From Trichomonas vaginalis G3 (lineage: Eukaryota > Parabasalia > Trichomonadida > Trichomonadidae), in assembly GCF_026262505.1 (NCBI RefSeq), contig NC_067204.1, positions 4,931,797 through 4,995,796 of the forward strand: a stretch of 64,000 nucleotides of DNA. The letters are read 5' to 3'. A program made the translations under genes and the position numbers. Of this stretch, positions 1 to 6,777 are shown piece after piece. The stretch's first letter is position 1; every line of letters begins with the position of its first letter. Below the pieces are notes generated by a model, which saw only the letters and a list, made by a program, of their open reading frames with translations, was not told the origin of the DNA and made no database searches.

Positions 1-276
1 TAGATGTGATGGTAAGTTTTGTCTGTCTTGGTACATCTTTTTAAGTTCTACATGTTCAAACTCACTGAGGAGTTCATGAGTGCTATTTAATTCAAACCAG
101 TCTTGTGGTTTCTTAGTATCTGGAGCAAAACATGCTGTCAAAATACTTTGCATTTGGTACATGTCATCTTTGACCGAACGAATGAGACGGAGTTGTTTGT
201 TAAACTGTATGTACTCATATTCTTCATTTATGGCTTCATGAACGATAGCAGTTGTTGTGTTCTCTGATGTTGACAT
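1..276 (-). CDS. KilA-N-like accessory protein, 3' end cut by window edge
   Basis: An open frame of 92 codons starts at ATG 276-274 and is still open at base 1. It is too short and too close to the edge to be a listed ORF, but it has a clear ATG, coding-like composition and a position typical for this element. The segment around residues 52-72, with TKKPQDWF followed by NSTHELL, resembles the start of KilA-N domains (W then an S/T-rich helix), a DNA-binding fold common in large DNA viruses and Polintons. The family call is inference from a short motif. The rest of the domain would lie left of the window. A palindromic GGTGA repeat and 25-bp repeats lie just upstream of the start. Confidence 0.55.
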   Translation of the reverse strand, partial: MSTSENTTTAIVHEAINEEYEYIQFNKQLRLIRSVKDDMYQMQSILTACFAPDTKKPQDWFELNSTHELLSEFEHVELKKMYQDRQNLPSHL

Positions 277-375
277 ATCTGTCTTTACATACAAAATAAA
301 AAAAATATTTTATAAAAAACTAGCGTTATTTTTTCTGTCTTAAGGAAATTCATGAAATTTGGTCATTTTTTTCAG

Positions 376-450
376 CAAAAATATATTTTAGGTGAAGAGG
401 TGAGATTTCACCTGTTTTTTCACCTCTTTTTTCACCTCATGAATTTTCAT
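376..450 (+). repeat. GGTGA/TCACC palindromic repeat, copy 1
   Basis: An AAAATATATTTT core is followed by two AGGTGA blocks and three TCACCT blocks, and the copy ends in an ATGAATTTTCATGA palindrome. Either AGGTGA block can pair with any TCACCT block, so several mutually exclusive hairpins are possible. It lies upstream of the minus-strand gene at 1-276. Confidence 0.85.
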
Positions 451-454
451 GATT

Positions 455-580
455 TCATCGTAAATGTTTTGTCAAGACTTCTTCGTATATGTTTTGTCAA
501 GACTTCTTCGTATATGTTTTGTCAAGACTTCTTCGTATATGTTTTGTCAAGACTTCATCGTATATGTTTTGTCAAGACTT
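455..580 (-). repeat. 25-bp tandem repeat, about five copies
   Basis: The unit reads roughly TTTTGTCAAGACTTCTTCGTA plus a few variable bases, with a period of 25 bp. The same unit occurs in the opposite orientation at 11213-11437 near the other side of the element and in degraded form at 10740-11015. This inverted placement suggests a subterminal Polinton repeat. A small ORF through the array (352-621) is an artefact of the repeat. Confidence 0.8.
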
Positions 581-605
581 TAATCGTCAATGAGTGTAAA
601 ACAGA

Positions 606-666
606 CAAAAATATATTTTAGGGTAGAAGGGTATATCTACCCCGTTTTCTACCCTCATTTCTACCC
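606..666 (+). repeat. GGTGA-type palindromic repeat, covarying variant (copy 2)
   Basis: This copy has the same AAAATATATTTT leader and the same five-block layout as the other copies, but every AGGTGA-type block reads GGGTA and every TCACC block reads TACCC. All five blocks changed so that pairing between left and right blocks is kept. The outer ATGAAAATTCA end of other copies is missing here. Confidence 0.85.
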
Positions 667-733
667 CATATGTCCTTACTGAAAAAGTATGTGTTCCATA
701 TGTCATTTTACTCAGAATTTTATACAGAATTCA

Positions 734-797
734 ATAAAAATATATTTTAGGTGAAGAGGTGAGATTTCACCTCTTTTTTCACCTCTTTTTTCACCTG
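734..797 (+). repeat. GGTGA/TCACC palindromic repeat, copy 3
   Basis: This forward-oriented copy has two AGGTGA and three TCACCT blocks and sits immediately beyond the stop codon (803-805) of the minus-strand gene 803-1717. The same gene has a reverse-oriented copy upstream (1790-1876). Confidence 0.85.
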
Positions 798-802
798 TTA
801 TT

Positions 803-1717
803 TTATAAGCGTTTTACATGAATTGTATGATGTATATTTGAAATCCTAAACAATTTCGTAGCTTCTATTTCTTCTGTCAGTACATCGAATGTTTTAACGA
901 TACCGAAAGTTTCTTTATACTTCTTCTTGACATCTGAAAGAAGGAAATCTTCTGCTGTTGGATAGTTTTTGTTCAGAAATTCTAACATGTCCATTTTATC
1001 TTCTGCTGGTTTTTCTGCTTCTTTCTTTAAATCTGCATAGTCGTTTCTCATACGTTCTATCTCTTTGACTGAGTAGTTATATTTCCTCATTGCTGCTTTA
1101 CATTTTGAACATTGCGGGTTCATTTTTGCGTTATATTCTGAAACCTTACCTGCTAAAACAACTAAGGCGTCAATTGCTCTCTTCATCTCGAACATAGCGG
1201 GTTTTATTTGTTCGTTCCATACCTTACCCCTACTATCTTTATCTCTTATTTCCCAAACACATTTTGCAACTAACGAAACAAAGTTGTCGTAGGTCTTAAA
1301 CTCCCCAGATTTGTATATGTCAGAGATGTTCTTATATACCATATCGCAATCTTTGTCCATGACTTTATGGTTGCAATGAAAACCAAGGAATTCATAATTT
1401 ACCTTTCGTATGAACTTCTTTATTTCTACTGAGTCAGTTGCTTTGACTTCTATTTCATCGAATTCTGGAATAGTAAGCTTTTGTTGTTGGATTTCAGGAA
1501 GTTTAGGTAGATGGTCAATAATATCCTGCATTTCATAAAGATATTCTTCATTTGTTTCATCTTTCGCAGTGCAATCTAAATCTCCTTGGAGAAGTTCTTG
1601 CTTTATCTTCTGGATTGTTGTTTCGAAAGTATATGAAGAAGGAATGAAGCTTTTCATCTCTACTAACATAGATGTTGGGTTCATGACTAACGAGTTTGGT
1701 GCTGTTGTTGCTAACAT
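803..1717 (-). CDS. Polinton accessory protein of unknown function (304 aa)
   Basis: I do not recognise this protein. It starts at ATG 1717 and has a coding-like composition throughout. Visible features are a Cys/His-containing stretch near residues 118-130 (HCNHK...CD), a CxxC pair (CSKC) near residue 205, a lysine/glutamate-rich probable coiled coil around 210-245, and a basic C-terminus. The CxxC and the upstream Cys/His could bind zinc, but the spacing fits no finger I can name. There is no signal peptide or membrane segment, so it is probably nuclear or cytosolic. The gene is bracketed by inverted copies of the palindromic repeat (734-797 and 1790-1876), as if it were an exchangeable cassette. 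An A/T-rich stretch ending in ATTTTTATTGTAAGAAC precedes the start on the coding strand, as at 2761. Confidence 0.75.
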   Translation of the reverse strand: MLATTAPNSLVMNPTSMLVEMKSFIPSSYTFETTIQKIKQELLQGDLDCTAKDETNEEYLYEMQDIIDHLPKLPEIQQQKLTIPEFDEIEVKATDSVEIKKFIRKVNYEFLGFHCNHKVMDKDCDMVYKNISDIYKSGEFKTYDNFVSLVAKCVWEIRDKDSRGKVWNEQIKPAMFEMKRAIDALVVLAGKVSEYNAKMNPQCSKCKAAMRKYNYSVKEIERMRNDYADLKKEAEKPAEDKMDMLEFLNKNYPTAEDFLLSDVKKKYKETFGIVKTFDVLTEEIEATKLFRISNIHHTIHVKRL

Positions 1718-1789
1718 GTTCTTACAATAAAAATAAAAAATATTTTTTTTAAAAACTAACTTTTTTTATGTTTTTTGTGAAAGTGTCAA

Positions 1790-1876
1790 AATTCATGAAA
1801 ATTCAAGAGGTGAAAAAACAGGTGAAAAAAGAGGTGAAATCTCACCTCTTCACCTAAAATATATTTTTATTGAATT
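1790..1876 (-). repeat. GGTGA/TCACC palindromic repeat, copy 4 (reverse)
   Basis: This is the reverse orientation of copy 3: TTCATGAAAATTCA, then the pairing blocks, then the AAAATATATTTTT end. It lies upstream of gene 803-1717, so that gene is flanked by inverted copies. Confidence 0.85.
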
Positions 1877-1884
1877 CAGAACAA

Positions 1885-2007
1885 AACTCAAGAATTTTGG
1901 TTGAAAGAATACGATGGAGCCAAAAGTGGCTCGACCTCAAAACAAGCATTTTGTGAAGAATATACCAACCGCCGGAATTCCGCGGGTTGCTTTTATACAA
2001 AATTCAA
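1885..2007 (+). pseudogene. KilA-N gene relic in opposite orientation to the intact gene
   Basis: On the plus strand one frame reads AFCEEYTN, then SAGCF, which matches residues 64-80 of the intact KilA-N protein encoded at 2099-2761 on the minus strand (AFCEEYTN...TAGCFLYKIH). At DNA level 1945-2007 matches the reverse complement of about 2510-2575 with substitutions and a one-base length difference. No start codon or full domain remains. It is a gene fragment trapped between two palindromic repeats. The longer ORF through it (1914-2249) is in another frame and is not a gene. Confidence 0.7.
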
Positions 2008-2078
2008 CGGGTGAGAAAACAGGTGAAAAAAGAGGTGAAATCTCACCTCTTCACCTAAACATTATTTTTGCTGAATTC
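2008..2078 (-). repeat. GGTGA/TCACC palindromic repeat, copy 5 (reverse)
   Basis: This reverse-oriented copy has the outer end altered (GGGTGAGAAAACAGGTGA) and an AACATTATTTTTGC tail instead of AAAATATATTTTTG. It ends 20 bp from the stop codon of the KilA-N gene. Confidence 0.85.
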
Positions 2079-2098
2079 AATAAAAAAAAATGGTTCAT

Positions 2099-2761
2099 TT
2101 ACTCACAATATTTTTGTACAAAACGACCCCAAACTTTTAACCTCTCTTCTGCAGCTTCTAATGAAACTTTAGCGAGTTCATATTCTCTAAATTCTCTCTT
2201 TAAATCTTCTTGTTCCCATTGGTCTAGTTCGTATGGAGAATCTCTATAACCAGAACATATCTCACGTTCATGTTCTATTTGTTTTTCATGCATTTTTCTA
2301 ACTTCTTCTTCGAACAAAGGTTTTGCATTCTCTACTGTATCTTCAAGTTCTTCTTCATCTAATTTCTCATGAACTTTCTTGTCTATGGAGTCCAGAATTT
2401 TTCCAACTGCTATACAATATTTTGGAGAAGCCCACATTGCAATATAGTTTACAAGTCTTGGGTCTACATACATTCCTCTAACCTGTTTGATTTCATCAGG
2501 AATTCCTGCATGAATTTTGTATAAAAAGCAACCCGCTGTTTTCCGCGGGTTGGTATATTCTTCACAAAATGCCTTAAAATACTCTTCCCAGGACTTATTT
2601 TCCAACAACCTTCTAAAGTCTTTCCTAAACTGCTGACACATATTTGTTGCATTTATATAACCATCCTTGTCTCTACGTAAGACTTCAATACCGTTGTAAG
2701 TGCCTTTTGTGAATGTTTCGCCATTAGATTTGTTCGTGAACGTTTTTGCTTCGACTGTCAT
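2099..2761 (-). CDS. KilA-N domain protein
   Basis: The 220-residue protein has a KilA-N domain at about residues 20-125. The core DGYINATNMC (33-42), the following basic helix, and the closing segment VDPRLVNYIAMWASPKY (99-115) fit the family pattern of an N-terminal G-Y-x-N-A-T motif and a late H/DPxL...iAxW.sp motif. KilA-N domains bind DNA and occur in phage, large DNA virus and Polinton proteins; their exact role is not established. Residues 130-215 are rich in Glu, Lys and Arg and probably form a coiled coil. The start is the only in-frame ATG before the domain. A relic of a related gene lies downstream (1885-2007), and a 35-bp exact piece of this gene recurs at about 10922-10957. Confidence 0.9.
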   Translation of the reverse strand: MTVEAKTFTNKSNGETFTKGTYNGIEVLRRDKDGYINATNMCQQFRKDFRRLLENKSWEEYFKAFCEEYTNPRKTAGCFLYKIHAGIPDEIKQVRGMYVDPRLVNYIAMWASPKYCIAVGKILDSIDKKVHEKLDEEELEDTVENAKPLFEEEVRKMHEKQIEHEREICSGYRDSPYELDQWEQEDLKREFREYELAKVSLEAAEERLKVWGRFVQKYCE

Positions 2762-2833
2762 TTTCAGTTCTTACAATAAAAATAAAAAATATTTTTGGCT
2801 TAACCGTCGGACATTCGTTTGTGGCTTAACCGT

Positions 2834-3216
2834 CGGACATTGTCTTGAAACAGTACAAATATTGTCTTGAAACAGTACAAATATTGTCTTGAAACAGTAC
2901 AAGACTTGTTCTGAAACAGTACAAATATTGTTCTGAAACAGTACAAATATTGTTCTGAAACAGTACAAATATTGTTCTGAAACAGTACAAATATTGTTCT
3001 GAAACAGAACAAATATTGTTCTGAAACAGAAAATTTTTCTCTCAAATTGAGAGCTTTTACGGGAAATTTGTTCTGAAAAAGTACAAGACTAGTTCTGAAA
3101 AAGTACAAGACTAGTTCTGAAAAAGTACAAGACTAGTTCTGAAACAGAACAAGACTAGTTCTGAAAAAGTACAAGACTAGTTCTGAAACAGAACAAGACT
3201 AGTTCTGAAACAGAAC
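2834..3216. repeat. 22-bp tandem repeat with two sub-types
   Basis: The unit is GTTCTGAAACAGTACAAATA plus two bases, period 22 bp, about seventeen copies. The left half uses ACAAATATT endings and the right half uses ACAAGACTA endings, with A/C swaps at GAAACAG/GAAAAAG. An unrelated stretch of about 40 bp interrupts it near 3028-3070. Two copies of a GGCTTAACCGTCGGACATT repeat sit just left of it (2799-2840). ORFs read through the array on the minus strand, but I judge them artefacts. Confidence 0.85.
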
Positions 3217-3217
3217 A

Positions 3218-3588
3218 ATGGACAGCATCGAGCCATTAGATGAGGCAATTTACCTTATAGAGATAAATGAAGTTGTTAAGCAGTACTTGGGCAAGGACAA
3301 AGCCAACAAGTCCCTCGGCTGCTGGTTGTCTGGAAGAGGTGCGCTGAAAATCGAGATTTCGACTGGAATTCCAATTCAAATACCAAAAACAGAAACACTC
3401 CTGTAGACGACATAAAGGAGATGAAGAAAGAAGCTCTTCTCAAGTTCTTTGCAAAGCGCCCATGGATACAACTTCCAAACAGAGAGAGTCCAATTCCACG
3501 AATTATACAAATTCTCAGAGCACTATTCCACTTCTCTGGTCTGCCGTTCTACATAACCTGTGAAGGCGACATCCAACCAGTTCAGTAA
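3218..3588 (+). pseudogene. Frameshifted ORF of unknown function, notably GC-richer than its surroundings
   Basis: From ATG 3218 a frame of 62 codons stops at about 3406. A second frame (shifted by one base), open from about 3280, continues to TAA 3586-3588 and contains coding-like sequence (FFAKRPWIQLP, FSGLPFYITCEGD). Together they look like a protein of about 120 residues interrupted by an indel around 3280-3400. The composition is clearly richer in G and C than the rest of the element, which may mean recent acquisition. I recognise no domain. It abuts the 22-bp repeat on the left and a palindromic repeat on the right. Confidence 0.5.
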
Positions 3589-3627
3589 ACATCTCATTTT
3601 AACTCACTTTTTTTCTATCTTAAGGAA

Positions 3628-3708
3628 ATTCATGAAAATTCAAGAGGGTGAAAAAACAGGTGAAAAAAGAGGTGAAATCTCACCTCTTCACCTAAACATT
3701 ATTTTTCA
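3628..3708 (-). repeat. GGTGA/TCACC palindromic repeat, copy 6 (reverse)
   Basis: This reverse-oriented copy is preceded by CTTAAGGAAATTCATGAAA, which also occurs near 340-358. It ends in AACATTATTTTTC. It separates the frameshifted ORF at 3218-3588 from the minus-strand gene block at 3734-5380. Confidence 0.85.
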
Positions 3709-3733
3709 ATACTTTTTCAGCACTTCTCCGTAG

Positions 3734-3859
3734 TTATATATGAAAGACAATTCGAGATAAAATTTCTTCATCTGATATAGTCCTACCAGCGTTTGTAAAG
3801 ATATAGTCTAACGGTTTTGTATCTGCTACTTTTGTTCTTTGTTTTTCAACCTGAAGCAT
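3734..3859 (-). CDS. Small ORF, 41 codons, unknown
   Basis: ATG at 3859-3857 and TAA at 3736-3734 define a 41-residue peptide starting MLQVEKQRTKVADTKPLD. It lies 25 bp from the 3' end of the HNH gene, on the same strand. It could be a tiny Polinton protein or the remnant of a longer one; no family is recognisable. Confidence 0.35.
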   Translation of the reverse strand: MLQVEKQRTKVADTKPLDYIFTNAGRTISDEEILSRIVFHI

Positions 3860-3884
3860 TTAATATATGTAAAAATATACTGTT

Positions 3885-4469
3885 TTAAAATGGTATGCCA
3901 TATAGCTTCTTGAATTTGTTAAGAAGTATTTTAACGTGTTTTCCATCTGTATCTCTAGTGTTTACATAAGCATAGCCTTCCTTAGTAAAACATACTTGTA
4001 ATTTCCTATAGTTTACGCCGGTATAAAAGTAGAAAGAGTCCTGTTCTTCGCTATAGTAGTAAAACTCAAACGTATGCTTGCCATAGTCTGTAATTTCAAT
4101 TGCTTCATCTTCTAGTTCGTCGACAAATTCGAATACTATATCTCCAAATTTGCCTCTGTTCTTATTGTTTTCAGAACGAGTGACCCAGCGTAAGTTTTCA
4201 AGTCTATTGTCGTTTCTTATACGGTTTATATGGTCTACAAAAGGTAGATTGTTAGGGTTCGGTATAAAATGAGTTGCAATGACAATATGTTTAAAATAGC
4301 ATTTCTCACCAATCCTCATCCTAGCATATCCGTCATTTCGCTCACATTCGCTTAAAACTCTTTTTGTCTTTTTGTTTCTGACTTCAAATGACTCACAACA
4401 GTGAATTTCATATTTCTCATCTAACAAACAAGTTTCCCAACGGTCCTCTCCAACAAACTCAGCGTACAT
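3885..4469 (-). CDS. HNH endonuclease, homing-type
   Basis: The 194-residue protein, from ATG 4469, has an HNH core in its middle third: a His near ATHFIPNP, then PFVDHINRIRNDNRLENLRW followed by VTRSENNKNR. VDHIN...N...NLRWVT is the standard signature of phage-type HNH homing endonucleases, which cut DNA with a single metal ion and spread their own gene or help DNA packaging. An upstream in-frame ATG at 4541 would add 24 residues that belong to a duplicated, deleted copy of the same gene, so I prefer 4469. The C-terminal part (about 110-194) is not recognisable. The ATG lies just downstream (coding strand) of an A/T tract, as for its neighbours. Confidence 0.85.
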   Translation of the reverse strand: MYAEFVGEDRWETCLLDEKYEIHCCESFEVRNKKTKRVLSECERNDGYARMRIGEKCYFKHIVIATHFIPNPNNLPFVDHINRIRNDNRLENLRWVTRSENNKNRGKFGDIVFEFVDELEDEAIEITDYGKHTFEFYYYSEEQDSFYFYTGVNYRKLQVCFTKEGYAYVNTRDTDGKHVKILLNKFKKLYGIPF

Positions 4470-4508
4470 TTCAAATAAAATAAAAAAATATTTTTTTTGA
4501 AAAATGTT

Positions 4509-4611
4509 GTTTAAAATGGTATGCCATTTCATATTTCTCATCTAACAAACAAGTTTCCCAACGGTCCTCTCCAACAAACTCAGCGTACATTTCAAATAAA
4601 ATAAAAAAATA
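4509..4611 (-). pseudogene. Internally deleted copy of the HNH gene
   Basis: The block joins the last ~18 bases of the HNH gene (TTTAAAATGGTATGCCAT, as at 3883-3900) directly to the first ~70 bases of the same gene (as at 4411-4469) and its upstream A/T tract. About 500 bp of the body is missing. It lies head to tail with the intact gene, so it is a tandem duplicate reduced to its two ends. The short junction sharing at CAT suggests deletion between small repeats, but that is inference. Confidence 0.75.
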
Positions 4612-4622
4612 TACTGTTTTCT

Positions 4623-5206
4623 TTACTTTACGTAACCACCCGCTGCCAAAAGTCTTTGACGCCAACCCATACCAGCTAATGAAGGTTGACTTGGTTTAGT
4701 CTGGAGACTAAACTTTGGTTTTGGTTTATCTTCAGTTTTTGGCTCCCCTTCTTCTATCGGTTTTTCGTCACTTTTCGGTTCCTCTGACTTTACTTCACTT
4801 GCAGGTATGGTTGTGTTGTCAACATCTTCATAAATATCATATGCCATTTGTTTTTGTTTTCCTTTCAACTTTTTGTGTTTGTTGTAAAGTTTAGAATATT
4901 TCGACTCTAAGTCAATGAGATGTTCTATAATGAACTGTTGGTCGGTGAAGAATACCTTCCCATCTGTTGTCTCGAAAGCTCCTTCAGACTTCAATATTTT
5001 ATTTGTGAGAGTCTGTTTCTTTTTTGAGATACTAGCCGTTCCATTTCTATGAAAAGTGACTTTATAGTTAGGGTTTGTATTTCCAGACCTGGCACTTTCT
5101 ATTATTGAATTTTTCTCTTATCTGTAAGTTCTTTGACAGGTTTTGACAATGGTTCTGAACTTTTTGTTTGTGGTGTCAAATCTACCGTTTCAACTTCTTC
5201 GGTCAT
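4623..5206 (-). pseudogene. Polinton protein gene with one frameshift near 5115-5130, unknown function
   Basis: Coding-like sequence runs from ATG 5206 to the stop at 4623-4625. The first ~30 codons (MTEEVETVDLTPQTK start) are in one frame. At a run of A/T around 5115-5130 the frame shifts by one base, and the remaining ~160 codons continue to the stop. The ORF that could be called alone (4623-4994) has no ATG start, which supports the longer gene. The protein has an acidic N-terminus, a central KYSKLYNKHKKLKGKQK helix and a Pro/Glu/Lys-rich low-complexity stretch, ending with a Gly-rich tail. A real frameshift mutation and a sequencing error in the homopolymer are both possible. Confidence 0.6.
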
Positions 5207-5226
5207 TTCATCTCAGTAAAAAATTT

Positions 5227-5380
5227 TAGTTTGGTTTGTTTTCAACTGGTTGTTTAGGTTTTTTAAGTCGGTCTAAAACTTCTTGAGGTATAGGAAGAAC
5301 TTGACAAACACGTGGTTGTGTAACTGCTGGAAGTCGACAAATCCATCTTGAACCATTTGTCTCAATGCTGTATTGTTCAT
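5227..5380 (-). pseudogene. Small frameshifted ORF, about 50 codons
   Basis: ATG 5380 opens a frame that soon leaves the better coding frame. The second frame, ending at TAA 5229-5227, reads RWICRLPAVTQPRVCQVLP, then a Pro/Lys-rich tail. The total length of 154 bp is not a multiple of three, so a single indel lies near the N-terminus. Its 17-bp start context (CATTTCATCTCAGTAAA on the plus strand) is identical to that of the gene starting at 5206, so it was probably a real gene. Confidence 0.45.
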
Positions 5381-5399
5381 TTCATCTCAGTAAAAAATT

Positions 5400-5801
5400 T
5401 TACATTCCCCACGTTTGAGGCGGTTGAGGTTGGTTGTTGTTTACCCACTGTTGTGCATGGTTATATCCTCTGTTAAAGAATCTTTCACCTTGGTCCATAT
5501 AGTGTCCTGCTTGGTTATAGTAGTCATTTGCTTTGTTATAGTAGTTTCCTGCTTCTCTTCCTACATTGTCCATCCATCCTTGAACTTTTCCTCTTGTTTC
5601 AGGATTTGGAATAAGATTTGCTGCATCTCGTGCTACCTCCCAACCTTTCTGTACGGTTTGTATAATAGGTTGCGCTTTCTCTTTCAGTATACCTAATGTA
5701 CTCAAAATCTTCCTTCCAATTCCAAATGCACCTCTGGCTATTGTTCCCACTGCGGGTAAAAATCTAGATGCGACTCCTGCTAATGCGCCAAATAAACCCA
5801 T
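5400..5801 (-). CDS. Small virion-like protein with amphipathic N-terminus (133 aa)
   Basis: The N-terminus MGLFGALAGVASRFLPAVG is glycine- and alanine-rich and strongly amphipathic, with Gly2 available for myristoylation. Residues 20-75 continue as amphipathic helices. The C-terminal half is Tyr/Asn/Gln-rich with repeated YYN and NQP elements and ends in Trp-Gly-Met. The 80-residue protein at 9112-9354 has the same MGxFG opening and a Pro/Gln-rich tail, so the two may be paralogues. A membrane-active minor capsid role, like adenovirus protein VI, is a guess from composition. It is divergent with the integrase across a 16-bp gap. Confidence 0.75.
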   Translation of the reverse strand: MGLFGALAGVASRFLPAVGTIARGAFGIGRKILSTLGILKEKAQPIIQTVQKGWEVARDAANLIPNPETRGKVQGWMDNVGREAGNYYNKANDYYNQAGHYMDQGERFFNRGYNHAQQWVNNNQPQPPQTWGM

Positions 5802-5817
5802 TTCTTATGGGGTAAAA
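5802..5817. promoter_or_regulatory. Shared 16-bp gap between divergent starts
   Basis: The ATGs of the genes at 5801 (minus) and 5818 (plus) are separated only by TTCTTATGGGGTAAAA. Read on the minus strand it gives TTTTACCCCATAAGAA directly before ATG. Any core promoter must overlap both 5' ends, implying very short leaders, which fits trichomonads. The T/A-rich block next to starts recurs at 8240, 9354, 9735, 10694, 5206 and 5380. Confidence 0.4.
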
Positions 5818-6777
5818 ATGACGAATCCAAACAAGGACCCCTATGTTTCTAAGGCAACAAAGAAAGCACTCATGGTAAAAATCTTTAGTTCAACACCAAA
5901 TGCTTGGTTTATGGATATCTTGGAAAACATTCCGAGGTATAGAGAAGATGGACCTCCATACTGGCTAATATTTGTCGGTCAAAACACAAGATACTGTGAA
6001 GCTATACCATTACAGTCCAAAAATATTTTAGATGTAAAAACTGCTTTGACAATATTCGTTGACAAATACCATCCAACAAAACTGACATCTGACTGTGAAC
6101 GTTCTTTCAAATCAGACGATATTAAAAACTATCTGCGTTCAAAAAATGTAAACCAATATTTCATTGTCGACCAAAACCATTCTGCTCTTGGTGTCATTGA
6201 CAGTTGTATAAAAATCTTAAGAGACTTAAACCAACCACAAGGTGGTGAGGTAGATGAAATGTCATATGACGACAAGTATAGACATTTCTCCATGGCAAAG
6301 ATGAGACAAGTTTTAAATATTTACAATACCCGTAAACAAAAAGGTTTGGGAAACCACTCCCCCGAAGAAATGAAAAACAACCCTGACTTAGAGAAAGACT
6401 ATATATTTAATAGTTTAGTCAAAAGAGACAAACAAGAAAGAATGCCAGGCTTCAAACTTAAGAAAGGTGACAAAGTAAAAATAGAAATACCTAAACGCGA
6501 CCCATATGAAAATACTATTGACTATGACAACAATGGGAACTCGACAGGTACTCACGTTCGTGTTCGTAAAAATAGAAGAAAGTATACAAGAGAATATTAT
6601 GAAGTTTTAGGCAAACATGGCAAAATGTACAGACTGCAAGCAGAAGATAAAACTACTATTGTCAGACCTCGTTTCAAACTTGTCAAAGTTCAAGGTGGTA
6701 TACTTTCAAAGACAGTTCCTAACAAATATAAGACAACTCCTGACGAATATGCTAAAGAAGTTGAAAATGACGACTAA
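5818..6777 (+). CDS. Polinton integrase (retroviral-type, DDE fold)
   Basis: The 319-residue protein has the layout of Polinton integrases, which insert the linear element into the genome. The RNase H-like core holds Asp33 in WFMDILENI, Asp92 in KLTSDCERSF, and a third acidic position at residue 128 in HSALGVIDSC. The distance from 92 to 128 leaves 35 residues between, exactly the D,D-35-E spacing, but the last residue is Asp and not Glu. Residues 215-300 look like the C-terminal chromo/SH3-like DNA-binding part (KKGDKVKIEIPK; then KYTREYYEVLGKHGKMYRL). There is no clear HHCC zinc finger at the N-terminus. The stop overlaps the stop of the tail-fibre gene on the other strand by four bases. 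Confidence 0.9.
   Translation: MTNPNKDPYVSKATKKALMVKIFSSTPNAWFMDILENIPRYREDGPPYWLIFVGQNTRYCEAIPLQSKNILDVKTALTIFVDKYHPTKLTSDCERSFKSDDIKNYLRSKNVNQYFIVDQNHSALGVIDSCIKILRDLNQPQGGEVDEMSYDDKYRHFSMAKMRQVLNIYNTRKQKGLGNHSPEEMKNNPDLEKDYIFNSLVKRDKQERMPGFKLKKGDKVKIEIPKRDPYENTIDYDNNGNSTGTHVRVRKNRRKYTREYYEVLGKHGKMYRLQAEDKTTIVRPRFKLVKVQGGILSKTVPNKYKTTPDEYAKEVENDD

Noticed and set aside
1914..2249. Plus-strand 111-codon ORF
   Set aside because: It crosses a KilA-N relic in the wrong frame, a palindromic repeat and the antisense of the real KilA-N gene.
2771..3108. Minus-strand ORFs of 65 and 102 codons through the 22-bp array
   Set aside because: Low-complexity translations of a tandem repeat, overlapping in two frames.
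4471..4665. Minus-strand 64-codon ORF as a second HNH-related gene
   Set aside because: It reads through the internally deleted HNH block and the A/T tract and lacks the catalytic core.
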